NCBI RefSeq assembly: GCF_022965805.1
Contig: NC_133101.1
Span: 6,510,001-6,574,000 of the forward strand
Source: Primulina eburnea
Taxonomy: Eukaryota; Streptophyta; Magnoliopsida; Lamiales; Gesneriaceae
Reading direction: 5' to 3'
DNA length: 64,000 nucleotides
In this document: positions 49,742 to 62,214 of the stretch, piece by piece
Layout: every line of letters starts with the position of its first letter
How positions within the stretch are numbered: position 1 is the stretch's first letter
Position numbers and translations under genes: made by a program
Notes under the pieces: generated by a model
Database searches by the model: none
What the model was told of the DNA's origin: nothing
Seen by the model: only the letters and a program-made list of their open reading frames with translations

Positions 49742-52076
49742 ATTACTAAATTTATACATTTCGATCAAATTCATGAAAAATATCTACCATATTGATGATA
49801 GGTAATAATGGGCAGATGAAAGGAGATGAGTCGAATTGAATAAAAATATATTATTAATAATAAATATTAAGGTTATATAAAACTTCTTTCTCCCATTTAG
49901 AACAAAGATATTTTCAAATTCTTTATGTGTCAATAGAGATATATGATTGAGAAATGTTTGTATGTAGGTTGTTCCAAACACTGTTTTTAAGCTATTTAGT
50001 CAATTTTTTATATATGCTGCTTAATAAGTATTACTAAATAATATGTTTCATTTGATCATTTTGTGTTCTTGCAATGAGAAGGTTTTTTTAACACAATGTT
50101 TTATGTTTTGGTGTTATATGTCGTTTGTATTGATCATGTTGTGTTTGGATTCCTTATGTGATTTGTTTGTTTGTCGAAAGAAAATATAAAACAAAACCAT
50201 ATATCCCACAAAAATGATTATTTCTACTTTTTTTCCTTGAGATATTTTGTTAATTCTTAAACACATAATGCATGTAACACATAATGCATGTTTTCAGTTT
50301 GCTTCGATTACTTAGTTTGAAGCAACTTAGAAAATATTAAAAACGATGAAATGTTTCTTCGTTTTTAGCTTATATCTCAGAATATAAAGAGATAATATTT
50401 TTTTTTATTATTGGGACAAATTTATTTCTAGACTTCTGTCTATAAATCAGTATTCAAAATTTTTACAACATTATTATATTCTCTATTCAAATTGTTTTTT
50501 ATTTAAATTGATTGAATGTATTTGAATTTGAGTTTTTATGTGCTTGATTATATTATTTTTGTAGTATTATTTACTGTGAAATTAATAGGTGGACTAAAAA
50601 AATTAGTGGATCTATGAGCCCTCTGGTGGACGACAAACATGGATAAATTGTTAAAAGATATAATATCAAGTAGATTTTTGGCATATGATTTGTTCTAATT
50701 AAATGATTAATGCATGATTCTAAATTTTAATTGTATCACAAGTTAACATATGTTTTGTCGTTGTCAGATATATTTTGTCAACGGTCTAATATTTTCTTTG
50801 ATTTAAGGAAAATTGTGTGACTTCGTATTATATTTTTATTTCTTAACTTTTTTATTAAAAGATTTTTCATGATGATTTTGAGGCACCATTTTTTTTTTAT
50901 ATGTTTTTTTTAAAAAGTAAAATATTTATGAAACCATGACATTAATAAGGTGCCTTCTCTTTATTTGAAAAAATATATTGAAAAATTTATAAATTTTTTG
51001 AATAATACGAGTTAGTATTTAATTTGAGAGTGATTTATACTTTTTTTTTCTCGTATATACTTTAATTTCTTTGTTATTGTACTAAATTAATTATTTTTGA
51101 ACTTTGGGTTATCATTTTTTTATAAAGGTTGTTTGTGTCATGAATTATTTAAATTCGTTTTGTTTAGTATTATTGGGAACAACTGATTTTTCTGGTATTA
51201 TATTATTTTTCTTGTTGTTTATATGAAAATATGTATGAGAGTACACCAATCAAAGCTACATATTTTGGGTCATATGTTCTACGAAGATGGTAATATATGA
51301 TTTCTGTGAATTAATTAATTTATTTGTTCTTCATACATATTAAGAATTGAATCAAATTTTGAACAAAAAATTTATGACAAACGTAATGGATGAAAAAAAC
51401 ATGTTAAAAAAAATAATGTTTCGTATTACTATGTCCCTATTTTTGTATGACATAATTCAAACACATTTTTTTAGATATTTGAAATTAGGTCTAACTAAGT
51501 AACATGAAACATATACATATATATATTTGAAGGCGTATTTAAAGCAAAATATTAATATCAAGAATAATTCATATTTAAATTTCAACGCAACACAATGAAG
51601 AAGAAATTGGAAATTGTATGTGTAAACCTTTAAGGGTTATATAGTGATTATGTTGCTACTTCAGGGTTTGCAACATATTGATGCCATATAAAATATCAAT
51701 ATTTCTCAAAGAATAAACAAAAAAAAAATTCTTCATTCAGAAGAATAAATACATGAAAAAAATGTGTATAATTATCATTCTATTTTTAATGGTATGAGAA
51801 CAATTCTAAATCTTTGTGGACACAATAGATCAATTTTGTGCATTTTTAGTAAATTGGGACATTGAGCCGATTGCACTTTATTTCTTCCAATATTATCTCG
51901 ATAGATTTTGAGGTGGCTAATATGTTGTTTTTGTCTATTATTTTAGTTAAAAAGGCTAACAAACTAATTCATGAGATATATGATGGTAACATAGAGAACT
52001 ACTCGCCAAATAAATTCACTTAGCCGAATAGTGGAAATTCAAATTGAATTATACAATATTTCATCAAATTAATTTT

Positions 52077-52080
<4 letters not shown>
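49742..52080. other. AT-rich spacer without recognised genes
   Basis: About 2.3 kb of strongly AT-rich sequence. Apart from the echo of the 49224-49360 repeat and a small duplication (AACACATAATGCATG twice, about 50260-50290) nothing could be assigned. It may be the body of the Helitron whose 3' end is at 53529. Confidence 0.4.

Positions 52081-52131
<51 letters not shown>
52081..52131. repeat. (TA)n microsatellite
   Basis: About 25 uninterrupted TA units. Confidence 0.95.
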
Positions 52132-52134
<3 letters not shown>

Positions 52135-52219
52135 TATACATATCTTAATTACGTTATATGTGTCCTTCTCAAAATATTTAAAGTATAATAATTAATTTTT
52201 TATGTCGTTCCACAATATA

Positions 52220-52553
52220 TGGTAGGTGCAATAATTGTTCCTGCTTGGTAGAGCGATCGAACCGTGGTGGTCGAGCTGCTGTACAGTTTAAAAGATTTGA
52301 GTTGCACTATTACCATCATCTATAGCTTTTGGTAAAGCGCTTGCAATTGGTATAAGAGTGAAGTCCATGGGTTCTATTCCCATTGATTTGCAAGGAGTGC
52401 AATTATTGGGGGGGAGATTGTTGGGTGCAATAATTGTCTTTGCTTGGTAGAGTGATCGAACCGTGGTGCTTGAGCTGCTGTGCGGTTTAAAATATTTGAG
52501 TTGCACCATTACTACTAGCTATAGCTTTTGGTCAAGCGGTAAGTGCTCGGTCA
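52220..52553 (+). mobile_element. TRIM-like mini LTR retrotransposon, copy 1
   Basis: Two direct repeats of about 130 bp (52220-52345 and 52419-52553), 80-85% alike, begin TGKTRGGTGCAATAATTG and end in CA. The first is followed at once by ATTGGTATAAGAGTGAAG, close to the initiator-tRNA-Met primer-binding site (TGGTATCAGAGC). The second is preceded by a purine tract ATTGGGGGGGAGA, a fitting polypurine tract. The interior is only about 73 bp and cannot code. This order (LTR, PBS, short spacer, PPT, LTR) is that of terminal-repeat retrotransposons in miniature. ACAATATAT occurs on both sides (52212-52220, 52555-52563), longer than the usual 5-bp duplication, so exact ends are uncertain. Confidence 0.6.
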
Positions 52554-53170
52554 TACAATATATAAAATATTATAAAACAAAATGTAAACTCGATAGAATA
52601 AAATTTGTTTTGTTTATGAGATTGAAACATCATCCCCATGATACGATGCACGCAATCATTATTCCAAATCTTCTAAAAAACGACGAACGAAAAGACTTTC
52701 CTGAATTGCGTCAAATTAAACGATGACACAGTTCTAAGATATAGTCATTTGAAAAATTTTCAAGTTTTTCTCACACTGATTGAGAAATAATTGTTAAAAA
52801 TTTATTAAACTTATAGTTATATGTTGATAATATTGATACTGAATATGTAAAAATGCTATTACAAATATCAGTTTGAAGAAATTACAAAATCATTAATTGG
52901 TTATGTTGTGGAAGAATATATATGTTATACACATTTTTATTCACAAGTAAAAACCAATCATGACTAAAAACAACATTTATTCTTATGAGTTATAGTTGAT
53001 GATTGTCAAAAACTGAAAAATCATTCAACAGTAAAATAAATATTTTGAAAATAAGATTACTGGATAAAAACGATATAGAAAACCGAAAAAACGTCCTGAT
53101 AGGGAAGTAAACTACGAGCATATCATATATAGATGAGGATTTTAAATAACATTAATAGATGTTAAAGACG

Positions 53171-53171
<1 letters not shown>

Positions 53172-53240
<69 letters not shown>
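53172..53240. repeat. (TA)n microsatellite
   Basis: About 34 TA/AT units without interruption. Confidence 0.95.
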
Positions 53241-53241
<1 letters not shown>

Positions 53242-53501
53242 TTGCTGAGTATACCAAAATAGTTATGTGTATTATAACAAACTACGACAAAGAGTTGTTA
53301 AATTATCAAAATCAACCAAGAAATCTATTGAAAAGTGTTTCATGTGGATAAGATAACTTCTTCAATTCATATACCGTCAATGCTCATGATTTTCGATTTT
53401 GTGGTTTGGTTTGTTTCAATTAATAAATGTTATTAGCCATATTTTAATTCATTTAAATATTATCAAAATTTCGTACTTATATATCCAGCAATTTAGTTGT
53501 T

Positions 53502-53529
53502 CACGTGCAACGCACGTGCACTTTTCTAG
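53502..53529 (+). mobile_element. Helitron-type 3' terminus A
   Basis: A perfect hairpin CACGTGC-AAC-GCACGTG (53502-53518) is followed 7 bp later by CTAG (53526-53529) and then T. Plant Helitrons end with a GC-rich hairpin about 10-12 bp before a CTRR terminus and insert before T, and this fits all points. The 5' end (TC...) was not located, so the element's length is unknown. Confidence 0.6.
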
Positions 53530-54039
53530 TGTACATATAAATGTAGGAGTTCTAATTGTGGAATTTCTAACATACCCTTATTTATTTAAGTTAGCAAATT
53601 AAATCAATGGTTTTTTTAATGGGTTCTTTTAGTAATTCATTGTACATCTTAAATGACTTTAAACATTAATACATACTGAATTCATCAATATACCAATGGT
53701 TTTTTTTTTTTTTTTTGGTTACTACTAAAATTGGTTGTTAAAATGAGTTGATTTTTTCATGGTTATTAATGAATATTTATTGTTTTTATCTTATCTTTTA
53801 TTTTACATATACATACATCACTTTTATAATAAGTTGATTTTTAAATATGAACTAAGAAGCGTCATATTTTTTATTTAAATATGTCATTTTATTTTTGTGA
53901 TCCTATTTTTTCCTTATATATATTTTTTAATGTTTGCAGTTGTTTTTATGCTTATTATTTTTATTTAACATTATTGAAAAAATTATATGCATAGAAAATT
54001 TAAATCATGATGTCTACATTAATGTGTCTACACATGTTT

Positions 54040-54216
54040 GCAAATTTAGGATCAATGTTCATAGTGCGTTTTCCGTGAAATGGGTCAACTCTATCCGTAT
54101 TTATAATAATAATTAATATTGTTGTCATAAAAAATAATACTTTGTCATTAGTGAATGAAATAGGAGATTCGTATTATAAAATGACTCGTGGGGCCCTCTC
54201 ACAAAATTTTGTATGT
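54040..54216 (+). mobile_element. Diverged MITE copy 12
   Basis: Old member recognised by GAAATGGGTCAACTCTATCC, a core like CATAAAAAATAATACTTTGTC and the end GGGCCCTCTCACAAAATTTTG. The outer palindromes are badly eroded. Confidence 0.5.
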
Positions 54217-54555
54217 CATCTTATTTATATATCTATTTTATTTAGCAAAATTACAATTGAGTGTTGTTTATTTAATATTATTGATAATTAGTTAATAAGA
54301 TAATTTATTTGACAATAGTCTTTGTTGTTTTTAAGTACATCGTGATTTGTTCGATAAAATCATATATGATTTAATTTCCATTGTGATATATTGGATAAAT
54401 TATATTTCTAATTTAGGGCTGTCATTGTATACACAAGTTCATATGATAGGAAATATTGATTATTGTCATAAATATATCATTTTTTTGTTTTTTTAATTGT
54501 AATTCATAAACAATATGTTATTCGATTTAAACTATCTAAATTCTTATTAGTTATC

Positions 54556-54573
54556 TACGTGCATCGCACGTAA

Positions 54574-54579
<6 letters not shown>
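54556..54579 (+). mobile_element. Helitron-type 3' terminus B
   Basis: Hairpin TACGTGC-ATC-GCACGTA (54556-54572) followed by ATT and CTAA (54576-54579), then T. Same design as terminus A and a closely related stem, but with a shorter spacer to the end. Probably a related Helitron. Confidence 0.5.
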
Positions 54580-54618
<39 letters not shown>

Positions 54619-54639
54619 ATATTATTATATATATTGCAG

Positions 54640-55498
54640 ACGGATCTACGCTAGGGCTATACTGGCTGTAGTCCAGCCATTTTTTTTATTAGCGACGGTT
54701 AGCAACGATTTTGTAAAACCGTGCATTTTTTGCGACAGTTTAGTAAACCTGTCGCCGATGGGGATCGGCGACAGTTTTATCAAAACCGTCTCAATATTAG
54801 CGACGTATTGCTAAAACCGTCGCTAAATTATAAAAATAAAAAAAGTGATCGGCGGTTTGATTAGCGGGGTTATTCAATAGAACATCATTACCATTGATGT
54901 TTTAATGCTAGCAATAGATTTCATTTTGATGGAGTTAAATACTCGGGTCATGAGTTATCGGTGAACTTCTTTCTCTTAGTAAGCTTTAGATCCTAAATTC
55001 ATTTGATCATTTAACAGTGATGATATTTGCAAGCTTGCGAGAAGTTTTTATCCTGGAGATTCACAGATCAAGAATTGTTGTTTTGAAGTATGAATGATAC
55101 ATTTAAAACTCGATGTGATGCAGAATTTAAAGGTTTCTACACTTGTTGAGTTGTGTCAGCAATTGACGAGAGTGGACGGTCAAGTGTTATGTTATGTGAC
55201 TAGATGATTCATCTTGTTTGACATTATCTTGTCTACTGCTCTATTGACGCGTTTTTCAGCAATAGCATGTGAAGACGGCAATTCGCAATAAAATGGAGAT
55301 GACTTTTGCCGATTTTTGACACTCTATATGAACGAGATTTAGCTAACATATTGATGTAAATTCTATTATTGATGAATTTAGTTTTAAAATCCCGTAAGGC
55401 ACAACTTCGTTGAACGATATAATTATTTTTTTTTTATAATATATAACTTTCATATTGAGTTCAAGCCCACCCCAACTCTTATTCCTGATTCCGTCCCT
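54640..55498. mobile_element. CACTA-like transposon remnant
   Basis: Close to the left end, several copies of AGCGACGGTT / AACCGTCGC-type motifs alternate in both orientations (54690-54840), the pattern of CACTA subterminal repeats. The left boundary AGACGGATCTACGCTAGGG and the reverse complement of the right boundary (GGGACGGAATCAGGAATAAG) look like paired ends. Both sides abut (TA)n tracts. No transposase coding seen. Confidence 0.45.
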
Positions 55499-55499
55499 G

Positions 55500-55537
<38 letters not shown>

Positions 55538-55592
55538 ATATATATAGATATATATAATATATATATTTCAAATATATATATATATAATATAT
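55499..55592. repeat. Interrupted (TA)n tract
   Basis: TA runs broken by ATAGATATATA and ATTTCAA interruptions, about 410 bp upstream of the TBL start codon. Confidence 0.9.
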
Positions 55593-56004
55593 TTCAAAGC
55601 AATGATTTTTAAATGTGGAAACCAAGAAATGGAAAGTTTTTTTGGTTTTTGGTAATTCATAACTGATGCATTGAAATGCCTCGTGATGTGAGTGACACTC
55701 TTGCCCCCTTTAAAAGGAGAGATATGAGGTTCGTGATCTTTGAACCTATAATTTAGTCACATGCAAGTTTGTTCTCAATTCACACTTTTTTGACAAACTA
55801 AATTCAATTAAAAAATATAAAAGAGCGACCAAAATACAAACAAAAATCACTTGTAATTTTGGTAAACTCTAAGTTTTATTCCCACAAATTTTTTTGTCTT
55901 TTTACTGATATACAACATTGATGAACATATATATACCACACTCCATCCAAATAAGAATATATGGATTTCTCCTAATAGTTTGAAACTAGAAATACTCAAA
56001 ACAA

Positions 56005-59000
56005 ATGAAACCACCATCTCCCTCCCCTTCCTCCTCCACCGTCGTCTCCCTCCGAAAGAGTCCGCCTCTCGCCTTATCCGCTTACTCTCTTAGCATTCAT
56101 CCTTCTCGTTACCATCCTCCGCGGTGAAGGTTTTTTACGTTATATATTCAGTTCCAAATTCAATTCTCATCGAGACCAAAACACATCATCGTCCACGAGT
56201 ATGATATAATCATTATACACACATTTCTCGTTTCTAATATCAGTGTATCATAGTGAGGGCTTGGCAAAAAAAGCCGTGTCAAATTTCCATCTGGATCAAA
56301 CCTTTTTTTTTTTTTTGATTATTTATATAATTATCTTGATCACTAGATTTTTTTGGTGTTAGAGAAGAAATTAGTAGAAAGGTTGGCTTTTGCAATTGGA
56401 GAGAGTGAAAAAGATTGCGATATATTCCAAGGAAGATGGATGCGAGACGAGTCGAGGCCGCTTTACGACGAGTCGGAGTGTCCGTACATACAACCACAGC
56501 TGACATGTCAAGAACAAGGCCGGCCGGACAAGGGCTATCAACATTGGAGATGGCAACCTTCTGGATGTTCCCTTCCAAGGTTTCTTCATTATTTTTTAGT
56601 TTAAAAATATATCTACATGATAATTAATAGTATATATATAATATTAATTAAAATAATAAATCATTCCGTGGTCTACCAAAACACTTAATTAAATGGCTTG
56701 ATTTTTAACTCTATATAGGGATTATTACAATGGTAGAAAAAGCCTAAAATGCTAGCTAATCATTTCATTTAACAATCCGTATAATCACCACTATATATAT
56801 GATATTACTTCCATTTATGGTCAGGAAACACGTTTTTATATTCAACAATTTCGTAATTATTATTTTAAATTAGACAAAAACTTGTGTGAGATGTCTCATA
56901 AGTTGTATTTTGTGAGACATATATCTTATTTGGGTCATCCATGAAAAAATATTATTTTTTATGCTAAGAGTATTACTTTTAATTTTGAATATCGATATGA
57001 TTGATGTGTCTCACAGATAAAGATTCGTGAGACCGTCTCACAAGAGACCTACTCTTTAAATTATTCTATCCCGAAACAATAGACAAAAACAAAGAAATAT
57101 AGTTATCATGTTCAGATAAATACTTGATTTCGGACGGAAATCGGGCACATGAATCATTTACCATTTGATGATTGAGAAATTTTATTAATAATCTGGAAGT
57201 ATGTTAATAATCTTAATCATAGCTTGCATCTATATGGCAACATGCAGGTTCGATGAGACATTAATGTTGGAAACCCTTAGAGGAAAACGAATGATGTTCG
57301 TGGGCGATTCTTTGAGCCGGGGACAGTTCGTTTCCATGGTTTGTCTGCTTCACAGAATCATACCTAAAAATGGTAAATCCATGAATACTTTGGGTTCACT
57401 AACAGTTTTCACTGCCAAGGTACGCATTATCGCATCTAGTATTGGAAATTTGTAGAGCTTATTTAGTTTTGTCATAAAAGCAAGTTAACATCCAAAGAAC
57501 AGTATAATTTTATTATGCAGGAATGATTTTGCTAAATACAGTAGCTGAAATACATGCACCTATTATAAAATTTAAAAATAAAGGGTAAAAAATTGGTTTT
57601 AGAATGTAATAAAATATGGTGATCAATAAGGGACACCAAATCAACTAAAATTATTTTTTAAGTAATTTGAGGTTCCTGAGACTTGATTCAGGAGTACAAC
57701 GCGACGATAGAGTTCTACTGGGCACCATTTCTATTGGAATCGAACTCGGATGAAGCAACCATACATAGAATAAGCGATCGAATAGTTCGAAGAGGATCTA
57801 TAAACAAGCATGGGAAGCACTGGGAAGGAGTCGATATAATTGTGTTCAATACTTATGTGTGGTGGATAACTGGCCTTGAATATTTCAAGATTCTGTAAGT
57901 TTAATTTTTTTTTTTATCAAATCATTTAATTAATTATCTGTATATATAGATTTATTCATTTTCCAAAAAATTTTCTTTTTTTTTTTAAAAAAAGGCAAGG
58001 TTCTTTTGAAGATGAAGAAAAAGATATTGAGGAGCTACCAACAGAGGAAGCTTATGGTTTGGCAATGGAGAGCATGTTGGGATGGTGTAAGAAACATATG
58101 GATCCCAAGAAAACAAGAGTCTTTTTCACCAACTCATGAAAGTAAGTGTAAATATTAATAATGGAAATATTCATAATTGCCATATCATTACAAATCCGCT
58201 ATAGAAGACTTTCAAATAGACTAATGAATTAATAATAAAAAAGGGCAATACTTGATTTTAGTACAATAAGGTGGTTTTTTTCTCCTGATTTTAGTTTTTT
58301 TTTTAAAAAAAACTGTTACCTGAATGGTGTGCATATAATGAATCAGAAATAATATTTTGATCTACCTGACATCATGTCAATATATATTACTAGTGAAAAA
58401 TTACTAAAAGTGGAAAAAAAAAACAATTTTTTGAATTTATACTAAACCTTGATCAATTACATCATCAAAAGAAGAATTTACAACCTTAAACTTTGAATGT
58501 TGTAATTTTCCTAAAGAAATTAATATTCAAAATTGTTTAGCGGCATAATTTGATATTTTGGATTTAAATCATATTTCTCAAGTGGTGCGTATCCCATAAT
58601 TTTAGGACATGAAATTGATAATGTGATGTCGAAATATTTTGGCATGTTCGACACCATATTAGCAATCGAACCAAAATACCATAAATATAAAAGCTAGCAC
58701 ATCAAGACCAAAATTTAACAAGTTTATAACGTGCTAATTTTTATTTTTTTTTTTACTATTTATCTCTTTGTCTAAATTGAATTATTGGATGAGTAAATTA
58801 GTTAAATTAATTCCAGCAACGTATATAAAAGTAATGGTTAAAATGCCAAAACCAAATGCAGGAGTATTGACTGGGGAAGGGTTCCAGATGGGAACTGCTA
58901 CAATGAAACAGGCATGATAGATGATCCAACATACTGGGGATCAGATTGCAAAAAGTCTATAATGGATGTCATCTCTGAAGTTTTCAGCAGATCAAAGGTT

Positions 59001-59201
59001 CCCATTACATTTCTCAATATCACACAGCTTTCGAGTTACCGAAAAGACGCGCATACATCCATATACAAGAAACAATGGACCCCTTTAACTCCCGAACAGG
59101 TGGCGAATCCGGCGAGTTATGCCGATTGTGTGCACTGGTGTCTGCCTGGGATTCAAGATACTTGGAACGAACTCTTGTTCTCTAAGCTTTTTTATCCCTG
59201 A
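56005..59201 (+). pseudogene. TBL xylan O-acetyltransferase locus (TBL33/34 type) with broken frame
   Basis: Six exons: 56005-~56200, 56363-56579, 57248-57419, 57692-57894, 57995-58141 and 58862-59201. The family (TBL/DUF231, PC-esterase) are Golgi type II proteins that acetylate cell-wall xylan. Seen: Ser/Pro-rich N-terminus, a membrane helix (LAFILLVTILRGEGFLRY), the PMR5N domain ([28 protein letters not shown]), the catalytic GDS motif ([12 protein letters not shown]), [17 protein letters not shown] and the C-terminal DxxHWCLPG. Two defects: in exon 1 the start-codon frame stops at a TGA after CGG unless two bases are restored (or one removed) near 56086-56092; and exon 5 reads VFFTNS then TGA (58137-58139) where the family has the conserved FFTxMSPTH block, as if about 11-12 bp were deleted between short CCAAC repeats. 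All other exons keep phase and conserved residues. As written no full enzyme can be made. Confidence 0.8.
56873..57054 (-). mobile_element. MITE copy 13 (inverted, inside a TBL intron)
   Basis: Inverted member starting GACAAAAACTTGTGTGAG and ending GAGACCTACTC, within intron 2 of the TBL locus. Exact 9-bp target duplication TTTAAATTA (56864-56872, 57055-57063). Confidence 0.85.
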
Positions 59202-61525
59202 GATTATGGACATTTCGGAGATTATTAAGGGTCGCGGGAAGATGTGGAAAGCAGGAAAATTTTTGTAGAGGACCAAACTGAAATGGGAAAAAGTTTTATG
59301 GGACAGCAACAAATTATACCTGCATATATAAATATATATGTCTACGCTATGCAGTTGAAAACATTGTTTTGTTATTGGGAAATTTATTGGAATGAAGTTC
59401 TCCTTTTCATTTTGTGCTACATAAGTATAACAATTTTAATTGAATAAATATTTACTTTCCAAAGAGTGAAAAATAGAGTTTGACTGGGGAAATATTGCAA
59501 TTTCGGTTTAGTATATTCACATCTGTGTGATTTTGGTCATTAATGTTATCAAATTTTAATTTTAGTATATCATTGAACGCTGACATGATGCACACATCAA
59601 AACTCTTGGTAAAAAGGACTAAATTGCCGAAATAATAAAAGACATAGGACTGAGCTAAAATTTTGAGAACATAAATTACTAATATGATGAAGTTACTAAT
59701 ATATAGGACGGATCTCGGTTATTCTATTACATATATCAATATAAAATGAAGCCTTACTAGCTATATGTTGATTCTTGGAAAGAAAGTGTAGGATCGAGTA
59801 TTTGTTGTTTTACCCTAAACTATAGTTAATGGTAATTGTGTAACTCAATTATTTTAAATCGTATAGCAGCTCAAGTATCACGTTTCGATTTATTACCAAA
59901 GAGAGACAGTTATTACACCTCAACAATCTCTCTCAATATTCGCACTTCTTGTAATCAATGTGAATTGAACTCGTGACATTGGTTTCGATTCAATTGTAGC
60001 ATCGAGCGTTTTTTATTTTATCAAAAGTTATAGCTAGTAGTAATAATACAACTCAAATGTTTAAATCGTATAATAGCTAAAACGTTACATTTCGATTGTT
60101 TTACTAATAAGGACGATTATTGTACACCAACATAAATATGAATTAATGTGTTACTATTATTTCTTGGCCCAATAAATCGAATGCAATTCATAAATGATGT
60201 ATTATACAGAGTAGGAATAAGATTTTGATTTGTGGGATGAGAAACGTGCGTGTTGTTACTTTGACTTAATAAGCATACAATTTTCTTTTAAAAACTAAAA
60301 TCATAAATTTCAATATATTGTGTGATCTTAAATCCTACAAAGAGAAACATATTTTTCAATAATAATGTTAATTAACATTCCTACTTCTCGTGATTTATAA
60401 GTTAATCTAAATTTTTTTAAACCTATAACACAATTAAGTCACATGAAAATTTGTCCGTAATCTTATATAAAAAAATCAAGTTATGAATGAAAAAATAACA
60501 TCATCAAACTAAAAACTTAAGAAACTTCACCTGTAATATTTTCTTAAATTCTATAAGTATTCCCATGATTTTTTAGTCATTCCATTTCAATCCACCCACT
60601 GATGAACACACATGTACGTGTGTGTGTGTTGTGTAAGTGTGTGCGCGCGCGCGACATACTATGTACCAATTTATCCGAAGAAGAATATTTTTCTTAATCA
60701 AATTCATCACTTCAAATTATATTTATCAATCCAAATACAACTTCACCAAAATGCTTTGGCTAGTGACTATGTAACCACGTTACAAAATGGGAAGATTAGG
60801 CGTTCAATAATAAGTAATATTAAATAAATCACGAGTGTCAATTTTTTTAAAAAAATATATATTTCTGTTTTTAGATGATATTATATAATTTTTTAGATAT
60901 ATATATATATATATGTATAATATTAGATAAGAGGTGAATATATACAAATAAGATTTCTATATGTATATAGTTATTTCAAAAAAATTGTGAGACGGTCTCA
61001 CGCTATTATGAGCTTTTTCCTGTTTAAACTATATATTATTATTATTTTTCTGAAATTTAAATTTATTCAATTTTCATACATAATTTCAAACTTTTAATTT
61101 TGAAGTCCCTTTTCGGTTATTAAATTTGGGAAGTTAATGTTAGTTTGAAATATTTTTTAAATAAAAAAATTACTTCTCCGAACCAATCTATGCATTCGGG
61201 TGTTTAGTTAAATTGAAGAGATTGTATAGATAAATAATTTTATTTTTATTAAAATAATTTATCAGAATGTAGAATAATATAAAATAAATAATAGTTATGA
61301 TGATATGTTTGGTTTGATTGATTAAAATTTGGTATAAGATGATAAATTTAGTTTTTTTCATTTTTCGATAAATTAATTAATATAAATAAAATAAAGATAT
61401 AAGGATAGTAATGTGCTTTAAATTCAAATATTTAATTGATTTATGATAAATAATTAATTATTTTATTGATTTAGGATAAAAAAAAATAAATACACAAAAT
61501 TACAACCAAACCTATATATTTCTTG
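59202..61525. other. Spacer downstream of the TBL locus
   Basis: AT-rich, no recognised exons. It contains the inverted TRIM-like element (59787-60132), a TG/CG-rich simple tract (60612-60655), a short (TA)n (60899-60914) and a lone GTGAGACGGTCTCAC palindrome at about 60987-61001, the only trace of another MITE copy. Confidence 0.5.
59787..60132 (-). mobile_element. TRIM-like element, copy 2 (inverted, diverged)
   Basis: The reverse complement aligns with 52220-52553 along its length: outer repeat starting TGTTGGTGTACAATAATCG, inner PBS-like region ATTGAATCGAAACC, a purine-rich ATTGAGAGAGA stretch, and a second repeat starting TGTTGAGGTGTAATAACTG and ending CTCGATCCTACA. More diverged than copy 1 and without a clear target duplication. 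Confidence 0.55.
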
Positions 61526-61707
61526 GAGTGAGTCTCATGTGAGACCGTCTCACGGATTTTAATATGTGAGACGGGTCAACCCTACCCATATTCACAATAA
61601 AAAGTAATACTCTTAGCATAAAAAATAATATTTTTCCATGGATAACCCAAATAAGAGATACGTCTCACAAATATGACCCGTGAGACCGTCTCACACAAGT
61701 TTTTGCC
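61526..61707 (+). mobile_element. MITE copy 14
   Basis: Close to consensus. Exact 9-bp target duplication TATTTCTTG on both sides (61517-61525, 61708-61716), a non-repetitive word that makes the boundaries firm. Confidence 0.9.
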
Positions 61708-61790
61708 TATTTCTTGAGAGGATTTCAATTTTGGCGCTTATAGTGTTGACTAAAATTTGTTTTAATGATAGTTTACCATAATATAAAAAA

Positions 61791-61972
61791 GAGTGAGTCT
61801 CATGTAAGACCGTCTCACGGATACTAATCTGTGAGACGGGTCAACCCTACCCATATTCACAATAAAAAGTAGTACTCTTAGCATAAAAAACAATAATTTT
61901 TCATGGATTACCCAAATAAGAGATCAGTCTCACAAATACGACCTGTGAGACCGTCTCACACAAGTTTTTGCC
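61791..61972 (+). mobile_element. MITE copy 15
   Basis: Close to consensus and very like copy 14. Exact 9-bp target duplication TATAAAAAA on both sides (61782-61790, 61973-61981). Confidence 0.88.
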
Positions 61973-62029
61973 TATAAAAAAAAACCATAAAGAAAGAATA
62001 AAACCTTTCAATTATAATATATTAGATAT

Positions 62030-62214
62030 GAATATGTTTCTTGTTAGACGATCTCACGAATCTTTATATGTGAGACGAATCAACTCTACCAATATTCACA
62101 ATAAAAAGTAATATTCTTAGCATAAAAGTTAGTAATATTTTTTTCATCGATAACTCAATTAAGATATATGTATCACAAAATACGACCCTTGAGATCGTCT
62201 CATAAGTTTTTGTC
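62030..62214 (+). mobile_element. MITE copy 16
   Basis: More diverged member, the third in a row within 700 bp. Flanks ATTAGATAT and ATTACATAT are a 9-bp duplication with one mismatch. Confidence 0.8.
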
